Of a stretch of 64,000 bases of DNA, positions 10,440 through 20,649 are shown piece by piece; position 1 is the first letter of the stretch, and every line of letters begins with the position of its first letter. Source of the DNA: Isoetes taiwanensis (lineage: Eukaryota; Streptophyta; Lycopodiopsida; Isoetales; Isoetaceae); contig JAJEKV010000026.1 in NCBI GenBank assembly GCA_021234155.1, positions 18,158,617 to 18,222,616 of the forward strand. The letters are read 5' to 3'. The notes beneath the pieces were generated by a model, which was not told where the DNA came from, made no database searches, and worked only from the letters and a program-made list of their open reading frames with translations. Both the position numbers and the translations under genes were made by a program.

Positions 10440-10990
10440 ATTTAACCACTGTAATGAACCGCTAAAAAACCACTATAGATGTTGCTTTTTATGATAAAAT
10501 TTTTATTCTTAGTAAGAATCACATAACATAGTGGTTTTCATAACGAGTACGTGGTTATTAATGTTGATTTTTATGTTATAATGTGGTTTATTAAAATCAA
10601 TATTAGTTTATTACATGGCTTCTAGCATCAATGGTGGTCATTGATGTTGGTTTTCTAACTTAGTATGGCTTATTAATTCAATCGTGGTTTGTAATATGGT
10701 TTTCAGCATTACTTTAAATATGGCAATGGTTTTTTATGTTGGTTTTGTATTGCAATATAGCGTATATAAGTTGAGTTAGTTTATGACATGGTGTTTTATA
10801 CTAATTTAAATGCCATAGTGGTCATTCATGCTAGTTTTCTATTATGACAGCATATGATATAAAATCGTCATGGTTTGTAGCATGGTTTTCAATACCGAGT
10901 TAATTGTCATGGTAATTATTCATAGTTATCACCTAAAAGGATGTGGCTATTCATAGTGGTTACTCATAAGGCACCCAAAAGACTATTGTC
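10440..10990. repeat. left subterminal repeats and internal copy of the terminus
   Basis: TGGTTTNTNA and AACCACTATA motifs recur every 20-60 bp. At 10965-10980 CATAAGGCACCCAAAA repeats the terminal sequence with one change, followed again by AAACCACTATAAATATGG, which parallels the true end (AAACCACTATAGATG). This may be the relic of a nested related element or a duplicated end. No coding sequence is present. Confidence 0.6.
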
Positions 10991-11207
10991 ATAATTTACT
11001 GCTATCAAACCACTATAAATATGGTCTTTTGTAGTTTTTGTTTTTTGAAGGATGCCGGATTACTCAAATATCAAGAAAACCAAAACATGTGAAAGCTCAA
11101 AGGCATCTTTTCTAATCTGCATATCCCTCAACACCATACTATAAACAAGAAAGCTAGGCTCATAATACAAAATATACTTCCTTAGGGGTCTCATAGTTCC
11201 ATGCGGA

Positions 11208-11366
11208 TCAGAAGTTATCAGAAGAGGATCCGCCTTCCATAGCCGCAGCTATGGCGGATTCCTTGAGCTTCAACATTCTCTGTGTAATTGCCAGGATGGA
11301 GGTCTGGTCCTTCCGAGCTATGGGTGCCACTTTTTCCTCTGCAATTTCCTTATGCGATTTCCTGCC
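11208..11366 (-). pseudogene. captured terminal exon, helical Lys/Glu-rich, unknown gene
   Basis: Preceded by an acceptor-like gctag (11367-11371), the minus-strand exon reads GRKSHKEIAEEKVAPIARKD, ILAITQRMLKLKESAIAAAM, and ends EGGSSSDNF at a stop codon (11208-11210). It is a clean C-terminal exon. The sequence looks like an amphipathic helix and might be the C-terminus of a Myb/trihelix-type or transposon-associated protein, but I do not recognise it. It is probably linked with the block at 12050-12167 on the same strand. Confidence 0.35.
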
Positions 11367-11371
11367 CTAGC

Positions 11372-12045
11372 AAAAAAGGGAGATGAAGGGAGATTCGGCA
11401 GAAGGGAGATGAAGGGAAATGAAGGGAGATGAGCGATGAAGGGAGATGAAAGGAGTTGAAGGACAGATCGTTGTCAGGCAGGGTCTGCGATGCTCCTTGT
11501 TCACCATTACAATTGTGTGGCAAGGGTTAGATCCGAAATCAGGTTATTCACAATATTGTTAGTAACACAGGGTTTTAAAATGTAAATGATAGAGAGGTAT
11601 GCTGGCTATGCGAAAGGGAAATAAAAGCTAGTAAAAACTAAACCTACATAGTGCAAAATCCTTCTGTTCTTGAGTAAATCTAAAATCAAGAGAAAACATT
11701 GGAAGAATGGAAATCTAAAATCAAGAGAAAAAATATGGATACACTCAAGACAAGAAACACTAAAGGCAAAAAAAGGAAAGAAAAGAAAGAAGGAGAGAAA
11801 ATGTAACTAACCATGGGACTCTATTGAAACAACAAGGAAAAAGACTAATAAGAATGTTATTCCAACACAAGTCCTACTATTTAAAAATATCGGGCTATTC
11901 CATTTACCTCTAAATTTTAAACCAAACATGCAACTACTTTTAACATTTGAAGTCTGTTATGCATTAAGGATTGGCACATATTAAAAGGGAACAATGTTAA
12001 AAGCTTAAGCTAAGAATGACAACTTTAACATTTCGATCCCATTTT
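11372..12045. other. noncoding AT-rich interior of the TIR element
   Basis: No gene is visible. 11390-11465 contains an irregular GGGAGATGAA repeat (about five copies). 11690-11735 contains AAATCTAAAATCAAGAGAAAA twice. Otherwise it is plain AT-rich sequence. Confidence 0.5.
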
Positions 12046-12049
12046 TCCT

Positions 12050-12167
12050 TCAATATTGTACGTCATTTATGACATCCAAGTATCTTTTACATAAGGTGTC
12101 TTTTGCATCCAGCTGACCAAAAGATATGTTCGCGGCGGCCTTGACCGTCGCGATAAATTTCTTGTAG
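12050..12167 (-). pseudogene. captured coding fragment, unknown gene
   Basis: A minus-strand open piece reads YKKFIATVKAAANISFGQLD then AKDTLCKRYLDVINDVQY and a stop at 12050-12052. It looks like genuine protein sequence, with mixed hydrophobic and charged helices, but is too short to assign. It lies upstream, in transcription sense, of the exon at 11208-11366. Confidence 0.3.
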
Positions 12168-12359
12168 ATATAAGAATGTGGAGCTTCATGCGAAATAAAC
12201 AACTATTAATGTGAAAAGATACGCACTAGGCACAAACTAGAAAACTCTAGTTTAGTATATGATGCAAATAAGATGGGTGTAGGATACGAAATATTATGTG
12301 CCAAACATGCGCCCATGCACGTAAAGGAAGTAACGACATACATGCATCAACTAGAAGAT

Positions 12360-12760
12360 GGTGAGTAGAAAGATGGCCCGAAGCGTCGGAAGCCGGAGGC
12401 CGAATTGTCCCACCGTAAAAACAACCCAACAAGCTTTTGGCATAATGGAAAAACCATTGGGCTTCATTCTGCCTTCCCATCCAATCTTATTACGACACGT
12501 GGCAGGTTTTCTTTATTTGAAAGTCGAGCAAGAACAGCGACATATTTTTACCTTCCTTCATCGATTTTATCCCTCTCGGTTCATGGATCTTACCACGCAT
12601 TCGGTCGATCTTACCTTGCATTCGCCAGCCAGAATGAAGCCCAATGGATATTTTCCATTATGCCAAAGGCCCGCTGGGTTGTTTTCTGATCGGTCAAGCT
12701 AACCTCCACGCTCCATGCGTGGGCCATCTTTTTCGGCTAGAAAATAGCCCAGCGGGCCTT
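12360..12760. mobile_element. foldback/MITE-like inverted repeat inside the TIR element
   Basis: The arms at 12420-12475 and 12625-12685 are inverted copies (CAACCCA...GGCATAATGG...CATTGGGCTTCATTCTG and its complement), separated by about 150 bp. A second short inverted pair lies just outside (GAAGCGTCGG / CCATGCGTGG region). It has no coding capacity. It is nested within the 13.65-kb element and is presumably an older miniature element. Confidence 0.55.
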
Positions 12761-13201
12761 TCCCTTGTACGGAAAAAAAAAAAATTACCTTCAATTCTGC
12801 GACCAGATTTTGAGGTAGAATCGGTAGAATCTGGGGTAGAAATAGGCGAATGCACGAGTAAAAAGCGGCAGAATGCATGGTAAAATCGTGTAAAACAACA
12901 AAGATGCGAGATGTTGAGTTTTGTATTTTTAGGATAAGAAACACGGACGTGTCAAAGGCGCTATTGACGGCAAAAAAAATTAAAGGTAAGGATTCGTTTC
13001 GGCATGCAAAGAATGCCCCTTCTTCCAGAGGTTCTATTTTTATACCTTCACTTAATTATTCAAAAGCTTCTTTCTTGCTTCAAATCTATGATTTAGAGAA
13101 CGAAATTAAGAGTAGTGGTTGATAACGGAGACGTTATCACCAAAACCAGAAAGTAGAATGGTAACCCTATGAACGTAGCCCTAACGGCGTGAACAGAGGA
13201 T

Positions 13202-14480
13202 ATGGCGGCCAAGGCGAGGAGGCTGGATTTGATGCGTCAAAACCTCTTTCGGATGCTTATCGTTCTTTTCTTATATTTTTCAGTTTATCAGGTGATCAAG
13301 CCTTATGTTCTTGAGCTGTAAGTATTTCCTGTCTCTCGTCGTAATGATCTAGCATTCTGAATCTATGGATCAAGATATTCTTGCCATAGTTTCCAATTAC
13401 TAGCAGATCCGCGGCCAGGTTTTGCAAACCATGGGCGATTTAATTCGTTTTGTGATGGAGCTCAAAGCCATATTACCTCGCAATTTTGAACCCATATCCG
13501 TAGCCGTATTCTGCAAGGATTCACCACCAAATTCCAGCAGCTTAATTGTGGGAATGCCTATGCATTCTAGATATGCTCTGCCATTGGTATGTGAAAATCT
13601 TAGATCTGGCAACACAGGTAATTGTTGAAGCATTAAAAAGCTGTAAAAAAATGGATGCCCAGGCAGGATGTAAGAGATGCAGCTCGAGTTTACATTGGTT
13701 GTTGGGTTTTGTGCTTAAATCTTTGAAAAATTTGGTTGTTGGAGACCATGTAGTACGCAGAGTTGTAATTACTAAAGTGTTAGAATATTGCCTTGAGCAT
13801 GTAAATAGGTTGTGCTGCAGCGGCAATTCAAATCATAAGGATTTAAAAAACTCAAAATCTGAACATATTTCTTATCTAAACAGTGCAGATATTCTTCAAA
13901 GTAGTGTCTACCTGTACAAGAATGTTTTGGAGAATAAAAGACCTGCCAGAACTTACTATCTTATAGAAAGTGATCCCTATGAGGTTTAATATTACTTCTA
14001 TCACTTTTAGATCTAATTATCATGCTAACACAGAAATTATGCCATATGCCATTAAGGTTGGCTATGTCACGATTTTCTTATGTCTATTTCTTTATTAAGT
14101 TGTTAACTTTTGCCAATGTTTCTAGCAAATCAGGTTACTGCAGGGTTGTAGATGCAACTTCCATCAGGCAATTGAGGGAATGGAAGGCGCCATCTGGTAT
14201 TTCAATTAGCGAATGCCTCACAAGATTATTCTGTATCATAGACTAGTATTTCTGCATTTATGTTGGAAAACAAGTTTTTGTTTGAAGATTTTATTTGCAA
14301 CTCGTGGTGGTAATCTTGTATATGGAGATCCGGCAAGGAACTTTGTCTTAGGTGAAACATGTGCAACTGGATTATGAAATTTCACGTTTCGATATAAATC
14401 TAATTGAAAATGATCTTGAGCGCAGTCAATTGGCTGCTACATTATGCAGCTTTATAGTGAGCATCAACCTTTTTAATTTG
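13202..14480 (+). pseudogene. captured fragments of an unrecognised multi-exon gene
   Basis: 13202-13317 is a first-exon-like piece with an ATG, a basic N-terminus (AAKARRLDLMRQ) and a hydrophobic segment (RMLIVLFLYFSVYQVI) that could be a signal anchor, ending at a GTAAGT donor. Further coding pieces follow: 13401-13620 (MGDLIRFVMELKAILPRNFE), 13630-13989 (LLGFVLKSLKNLVVGDHVVR, ending DPYEV), 14130-14245 and about 14352-14460 (QLDYEISRFDINLIENDLE). They are separated by intron-like DNA with GT/AG borders, but the phases of the first two do not join, so it is broken or partial. Function unknown. Confidence 0.4.
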
Positions 14481-14871
14481 GAAATTTCCGGCATGGCGGA
14501 AAAGTTTTTGGTTTTTTTTCTTAATCGATTTTACTAAGATTTTTAGGTATTTCGTTGCCGAAATTTTTTTCCGTTACTCTAAAAATCGACTATTGGGAAG
14601 TGTTGAAGGGTTTTTGGCCTTCCGTCCATGCATGTTGGAGGATTTGGCCCACGAATCCAAGTCCTGATTTGGCCTACGAATCCAAGTCCTAGGACGTTTT
14701 GCTCCACGAATCCAAGTCCTAGGTGTCCAAGGAGTGGCGATTTTCAGGTGTAGAAGGCCTGCCATCCGAAATTAATGCCGATTGTATAAGAGTGAGTGAG
14801 AATCGAAAGTGATCAGCAGTAGAATTTGAGATTGGAGGTGAGTATAGTTTTGAAAGTTTTCGATTTTTAGA

Positions 14872-15110
14872 ATGGCTGGCAGTTCTGATGTGCAATCTTT
14901 TGATAATGTTCCTTGCTCTTCTTTTCGGTCTTCTGGTGTGCCCCCTTCTATTCTATTGGATCTGATGCTCCATATTCTCATGTGCCCTCTTCTTCTGATG
15001 TGCCCTCTGTTGGATCTGATGCCCCATGTTCTGATCCTCCTTCCTCTGTTCCATGTTCCTTTTCAAGTTGCAGAGAGACTAGGATCGTTCCTATTCGTAG
15101 TTTAAGTCCC
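14872..15110 (+). other. Ser/Pro-rich short open stretch
   Basis: One frame reads SSDVPSVGSDAPCSDPPSSV with an internal approximate repeat (TCTGATGTGCCCTC twice). It could be a captured disordered exon. Upstream, 14640-14725 contains CCACGAATCCAAGTCCT three times. Nothing is recognisable. Confidence 0.2.
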
Positions 15111-15159
15111 TATATCTTTAATTGGAAGTGGCATTCCAAGAGTAAGCACTTATCCTCTG

Positions 15160-15345
15160 CCTCACCATAATCAAGGCACAAATTGCATTAAATGCCAACT
15201 GACCTGCACTTAATAATCCTGCAGCTGACGCTGGTAGATAGTTTATTGCCCATGTGGATAATAGGTTGTCTAGAGCAGTTAGGCTTCCCAAAGCGGCATA
15301 CACAAGGATTATCTTCAAGCTAGGTCTTTGCAACCTGACTTTCCT
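15160..15345 (-). pseudogene. purine permease (PUP) fragment, copy A
   Basis: The minus-strand frame reads RPSLKIILVYAALGSLTALD then NLLSTWAINYLPAS and GQLAFNAICALIMV, the diagnostic run of plant purine permeases: a nucleobase transporter of the drug/metabolite superfamily with ten membrane helices, of which about two and a half are present. It then continues QRISAYSWNA and stops making sense after about 15125, so only a fragment exists. A nearly identical second copy is at 18163-18391. Inside the 13.65-kb element this is captured host-gene sequence, not a working transporter. Confidence 0.75.
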
Positions 15346-15393
15346 ATGGTTTAGATATTGCAATAGTAATTACATTCTATAGAATGATATGAT

Positions 15394-16215
15394 TATCAGG
15401 AAGGAAATTGCTTTCCAAATATAGTTCAAAATGATATGAAATATGCCCTTTTATATTCCCTCATAGCGAACATCTTCTCAAGTGCTGGGAAGGGGAGTTA
15501 TATAAATGGATTTGTCTTTGGAAACAAACAAAGCAAGGAAGTTTTAACAATCTTAGAGACCTTACCCATGTCTGATGAAGCAACGTTATGATGGATATTG
15601 CATAGGTAAGAATATCAGGAGAACTGCATGGTTATAACATCCTGATGACCACATGCTGACAAGCTGGTTTTCCACATTTCACCACTAAGTACCAGTGATT
15701 GCAAAGCAGATTGTGCATATCATTCTGAGATGCAATCAAGGCAAACTTTCTGCCTCAAGCCATAAGTTAAATTATCACCCTTAATTTGTTGCCAACGATC
15801 TTTTAGGTAATAGACCGCAGCATAGGATGGTTCCAACTGTGTAATGTCACTCTTCAGCGACTTGAAGCTCTAAGGTGTGGAAACTGCATTATATGATGGC
15901 CTTTCCTGTTCATGCATAATACCTTCAGTGCTTTGGATGAAACAAATTTGTAGGATCCACATATTTCATAAGCACTATTAATCCCTGGAACAAGTAGTAT
16001 ACTTTGGTAGGACTTGCACTTTCCATAATTAGTACTTCTCTTCTCAAAAGTTGCAGCGATCTTAGTGCTATTTGCCCAGCTTGCAATAGTAATTCCAGCA
16101 CATATTGACCATCCTAGAGATTGAACAAGAGTATAGAGCCACTTTTTGGAGCCGCCCTACATGAAGTAGAAATGAAGCACGAGGGAAGAAGCTATGAAGG
16201 CAACAAACGTAGAAC
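15394..16215. repeat. segmental duplication inside the TIR element, copy 1
   Basis: Sequence from ATCAGGAAGGAAATTG (15394) to the GAAGCTATGAAGGCAACAAA region (about 16200) is repeated at 16807-17505 in the same orientation, with small substitutions. Copy 1 has about 200 extra bases (around 15717-15935) not present in copy 2. Together with the twin purine-permease pieces this shows that cargo was duplicated after capture. Confidence 0.7.
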
Positions 16216-16806
16216 AGATGCTGATGCTAATGAGGCTTTTGGAGATATCCATCCTCCTGTTGGTTGCTATTTCTTCTGTTATGAAGTAAGACAATGCAGA
16301 GTGGCTCATCTCCCTGGAGGTTATATGAGTTCCTCAGATTTCAAGTTACACTTAAATGTAGTGATACTGTGCAGTGATAAGAGAAATGAAATGCATCTTC
16401 AAGTTTGTTGGTTTGTTTCAGAGAGTTAGTTTGCAAATGGGTCTGAATCTGGACGATCCATTCTGCCAAGGCTTAAAACATGGTTTACCATTACGTTATA
16501 GATTCATTTTGTAGACTGGGGTCAAATGCTTCAAGGACTTTCAAGAAATAGATATAAAGCCAGGCACTGTCATTCACGTGTCTTCTTGCTGCATGCATTC
16601 GTGCAAGTCTGGTGCTAAAAGGACAGATATATTTTAAGATAATGACAGATGGATATGGCATTGTACCAATAGCAGATCATTTTACTTCCATAGTCTATCC
16701 TTTTTCATGCTCTGGGCATCTATTTGAGGCAGTAAATTTACTTGAAATTTTGGAATGTCTAGCTTCAAAAGAAGCATGAATTGCATTGCTCAATGCGTGT
16801 AAAAAT

Positions 16807-17505
16807 TATCAGGAAGGAAATTGATTTTCAAATATAGTTCAAAATGATATGAAATATGCCTCTTTATATTCCCTCATAGCGGACATCTTCTCAACTGCTG
16901 CGAAGGGGAGTTATATAAATGGATTTGTCTTTGGAGACAAACAAAGCAAGGAAGTTTTAACAATCTTAGAGACCTTGAATTTACCCATGTCTGATGAAGC
17001 AACGTTATGATGGATATTGCATAGGTAAGAATATAAGGAGAACTGCATGGTTATAACATCCACATGACCACATTCAAAATTACGACAAGCTGGTTTTCCA
17101 CATTTCACCACTAACTAGCAGTGATTGCAAAGCAGATTGTGCTGAAACAAATTTGTAGGATCCACATATTTCATAAGCACCATTAATGCCTGGAACAAGT
17201 AGTATACTTTGGTGGGCCTTGCACTTTTCATAATTAATACTTCTCTTCTCAAAAGTTGCAGCGAATACCTGTTTCAGAATTCTTTGCAACAGGACATCTT
17301 AGTGCTATTTGCGCAGCTACCATATTCCTCTAGAACACTCATAGCTATTTGCCTAGCTTGCAATAGTAATTCCAGCACATATTGACCATCCTAGAGATTG
17401 AACAAAACTATAGAGCTGTAGGGCGACTTTTTGGAGCCACCCTACATGAAGTAGAAATGAAGCACGGCGGAAGAAAGCTATGAAGGCAACAAATGTAGAA
17501 ACAGA
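16807..17505. repeat. segmental duplication inside the TIR element, copy 2
   Basis: This is the second copy of the segment at 15394-16215. Minus-strand coding-like pieces occur here (17289-17080: SILLVPGINGAYEICGSYKF; 17111-16911: KPACRNFECGHVDVITMQFS) and in copy 1, so the duplicated DNA may itself be captured exon sequence of an unrecognised gene. Confidence 0.65.
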
Positions 17506-17639
17506 AACAGATCATCCTCCCCCCTATCATGGCCAGCAATTGATCTAATCTAAATTCTGTCATGGAAAAACTAACCAGTCCTAGCAGCTAGAATATTTGG
17601 GCACCATTGCATGTTCAAAAAACCCATTGTTCATGACAT

Positions 17640-17850
17640 AATTAAAAACTATATATGATATTTGGTGGATATATATGATATCTGATGCATGGACGAATGT
17701 CAAAGTCTGTCAAAGTAGGATAAAGAACTTTAAAATCGCTGTTGTTCCCATATTCAAAAACAAGGCTAGGTGTTTTTGAGCATAATGTTTGGAGCTCCAT
17801 AAAGATTTTGCAGAATTTTGATTTCACGCTTCATCTACAAGAAATAACAG
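17640..17850 (-). pseudogene. casein kinase II alpha fragment, truncated copy
   Basis: The minus strand reads [14 protein letters not shown], then after a deletion and frame change [20 protein letters not shown] and PTLTDFDIR, which is the hinge and following region of the CK2 alpha kinase domain. The stretch [11 protein letters not shown] present in the neighbouring copy is missing, so this copy has an internal deletion. It is captured cargo; no complete kinase exists here. Confidence 0.75.
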
Positions 17851-17904
17851 AAAAAGTAGTGACTAGAAATCTCCATAGAGATATGGCCGAGAGTACAAAG
17901 TACA

Positions 17905-18138
17905 CTAATTGCTAGGTGTTTTTGATTGCTGAACACGAACTATATCCAGAAGTTCCACAATGTTTGGAGCTCCATAAAGATTTTGTAGAATTTTGATTTC
18001 ATGCTTCATGTACAGCAAATAACAGAAAAAGTAGTGACTATAAAGTTCTGTAGAGACATGGCCAAGAGTATTCTTCACAGGCTTCAGGATTTTAATGATG
18101 CAGCGCTCATTGTTACAAGTGTTAATGCCTTCAAACAC
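17905..18138 (-). pseudogene. casein kinase II alpha fragment with retained intron
   Basis: The minus strand reads [15 protein letters not shown], which contains the ATP-binding lysine of the CK2 alpha N-lobe, then an intron-like stretch (about 70 bp) that is still open, then [20 protein letters not shown] and [10 protein letters not shown]. The retained intron shows capture at DNA level, not by retroposition. The downstream neighbour (17640-17850) overlaps in content, so the fragment was duplicated. Confidence 0.8.
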
Positions 18139-18149
18139 TTCACTATGCA

Positions 18150-18400
18150 GGGTTGTTGCAAATAGAGCTAGATGTCACTAAAACTATGGCATTCCAAGAG
18201 TAAGCACTTATCCTCTGACACACCATAATCAAGGCACAAATTGCATTAAATGCCAACTGACCTGCATTTAATAATCCTGCAGTTGACGCTGGTAGATAGT
18301 TTATTGCCCATGTGGATAATAGGTTGTCTAGAGCAGTTAGGCTTCCCAAAGCGGCATACACAAGGATTAGCTTCAAGCTAGGTCTTTGCAACCTGACTTT
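18150..18400 (-). pseudogene. purine permease (PUP) fragment, copy B
   Basis: Same region as copy A at 15160-15345, with a few changes (LPASTAGLLNAGQLAFNAIC) and a longer C-terminal part ([12 protein letters not shown]) that runs into the next helix of the family. It begins just after a pyrimidine tract at about 18400 that could mark a splice acceptor. It is adjacent to the CK2 alpha fragments, so two unrelated genes are juxtaposed, as in composite gene-capturing elements. Confidence 0.75.
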
Positions 18401-18409
18401 CCCATCAAG

Positions 18410-18905
18410 CTATTACCGTCTTTTTAGACTATCTGGAGCAGGACTCTGATTATCAGATCCACCTTGGGATTTTCCATCCCATTGTTGGATTTGCAAGCCC
18501 ACTGACAAGCTATCCAGATGTAAACCAACATTGGAGTGAATTTCTGACAATAATGAGCCCCCAGAATGCTGGTCAGCATCCATTAAAGTCTTGCAAGTTA
18601 TAGGTTTTAATATCAAACCCAAAGGTTATTCTCAACATGCACATTGCACTCAACATTTGAACTTTCATATCCATTTGTGCAAGCAGCGCTAGCAAATTCA
18701 GAAACATGACCAAAACATCACGCATGTTGCACTTCAGATAGCGGTGAAAAGAATCTTTTGTTGTGTTCTACCACAGAACCTGCAACAAGTATTTGTTGTT
18801 TTCCATGTCCTAGAATCACATCCTTCTGTGATGACTCAAGCGCCTTATAGCTGCAGCAACCAAAGAAGAAAGGTCGAACTTGCATTTCAACATCAACCAC
18901 CAGCT
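18410..18905 (-). pseudogene. unrecognised coding-like fragments
   Basis: Minus-strand open pieces at 18622-18413 (SNVGLHLDSLSVGLQIQQWD) and 18900-18718 (MVDVEMQVRPFFFGCCSYKA) are separated by noncoding sequence. They may be exons of another captured gene. No family is recognised and no clear splice sites link them. Confidence 0.2.
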
Positions 18906-19289
18906 ACTTACTTTCTGTAGACGCCAACTGCCGTTTGCAAGCCTAGCGGAGGCTAGCAGATGTGCGGCATTGCTTTTATAGTTTTGAGTAAGCCATATTA
19001 TTCCTTCGACCCGTTAGTCCATGCAATTGCATGAATGGCTGCAGAATATGATCCATACACATAGACATACTTTGCAAAAGATTTAGAGCCATCAACTTGC
19101 TACTTCTGACTTAGCTAAGACCCTGTCAACTCCAACTACAGACGTGTTTTAGCATATGTTATCTTATTTCATCTTCACATGTGTTATGAAAGATAAATTT
19201 CTAATGTATTATTGTACTGCTGCACTATGATATCAATCTGCATTGTCACTTCTAAACCAATTTTGCTTTGTGTTTGTTGTGACATGCAG

Positions 19290-19364
19290 GGTACAAGAGC
19301 AAAGAAAGCTGAATGTATTCAGTGAATCTCTACTCACAGGTCTTGCAACATGCAGTTGCATGAG
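19290..19364 (+). pseudogene. captured 75-bp exon, unknown gene
   Basis: The sequence is bounded by a strong acceptor (tgtgacatgcag) and a GTACAC donor-like site, and reads VQEQRKLNVFSESLLTGLAT then CSCMR. The flanking DNA is AT/T-rich, as plant introns are. It may belong to the same unknown gene as 20214-20317 but the phase does not join directly. Confidence 0.3.
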
Positions 19365-20213
19365 GTACACAGTCCGATCAGTTTACATAAGCTTACATAA
19401 GACTTTGTATAATGCACAGAGAGTTTGTGCATGTTGCTTAAGTGATGGTAACTCTTTTAGAAGTTGTCATGGACGCGACAATGGTCCATTTACAGATTTA
19501 TAAGCCCCGCTGCATTTCTTTAAATAGACTTGCAACTATGATGCAGTCGCAAAGAATGAGCTGTTTTGCATTTCCTTAAATCTATAGACAGAGTCAGCCA
19601 ACATCCGCATTTCCCATGTTCCATATGTTTCCTTTATCTGTCAGTACTGACATTGTCAGATCCCTTAGTTGCTTTGGATGCAAATAGTTCATTGAGGTTA
19701 GCTAAGCTTGCACCATTTCCAGATCCTTAGATACTCTGAAAGTTCTAAGCGTTAATTGCACCTACAATTTCTGAGCCACGAGACTATAAGCATCTTTGAT
19801 TTGCCATGCCAAGTACTCCTGGCCACTAAGAGGATCGTACATATCCTAGCAACATTACAATACTATAGGTGTAGTTTGTAGAAATAGGTCTATAGGTTGG
19901 CTTTAGAGATAGATCCCAGTTTCTGCGCCCATTGGACTTGGTATTAATTCCATAGATAGAATCAGCCAATGTTGCATTAGAGTTATATAGTTCAATAACG
20001 TTAGATAAACTTACGCACTTGCAAGGCATTAGACAAATGGCCTCATATTGCAGGCCTTAGAATTGCAAAAATGTAGCAAAGGCCCACTTTTCATTCAATA
20101 ACAAAGACACTGTAATGTGCCGTAGTCTGAGCTATTCCTAGCAATGATATGACCTATTCCCAATATCCTATATTGTCTCTAATCACATAAGAAGCTTCAC
20201 CATCTTTCTGCAG

Positions 20214-20317
20214 GTCTCATATTAGGTGATTTGGTGCAGTATATAGCCAAGCCTTTTCATCAAATGATTGAATATGGTACCGTCCAGCTACATGCCTATT
20301 TTAACATTCTGTTTAGG
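20214..20317 (+). pseudogene. captured exon, unknown gene
   Basis: Preceded by ttctgcag and followed by GTAAGA, the exon reads LILGDLVQYIAKPFHQMIEY then GTVQLHAYFNILFR. It looks like real helical protein sequence. The family is not recognised. Confidence 0.35.
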
Positions 20318-20649
20318 GTAAGAAAGTTATTATTCTAATAGTGCCCTATTTCATGCATTTTTTATTTTTTATTGCAGTCCATGCCATTATTGTTTTATGT
20401 TTCAATGACCTCGCTATTTTTCCCAATTTCAGCAAGGCTTGCCACATAGAATTTACTTCTTTCGAATTTAGTTTATGTTGCGTAGCCTCCCATAGATTGA
20501 ACACAAGCAATGTTTATGGAAAAACTCAGTTCGAGCAGTCTTGGATCTTGGGGAGCTTCTGCACAATCATCACACCCAGTAGGCGAAATGCTACCACATC
20601 ACGAAGGAAATGCAAAAATTAACTCAAAAGCTTGCTCAGCTTATGCATA

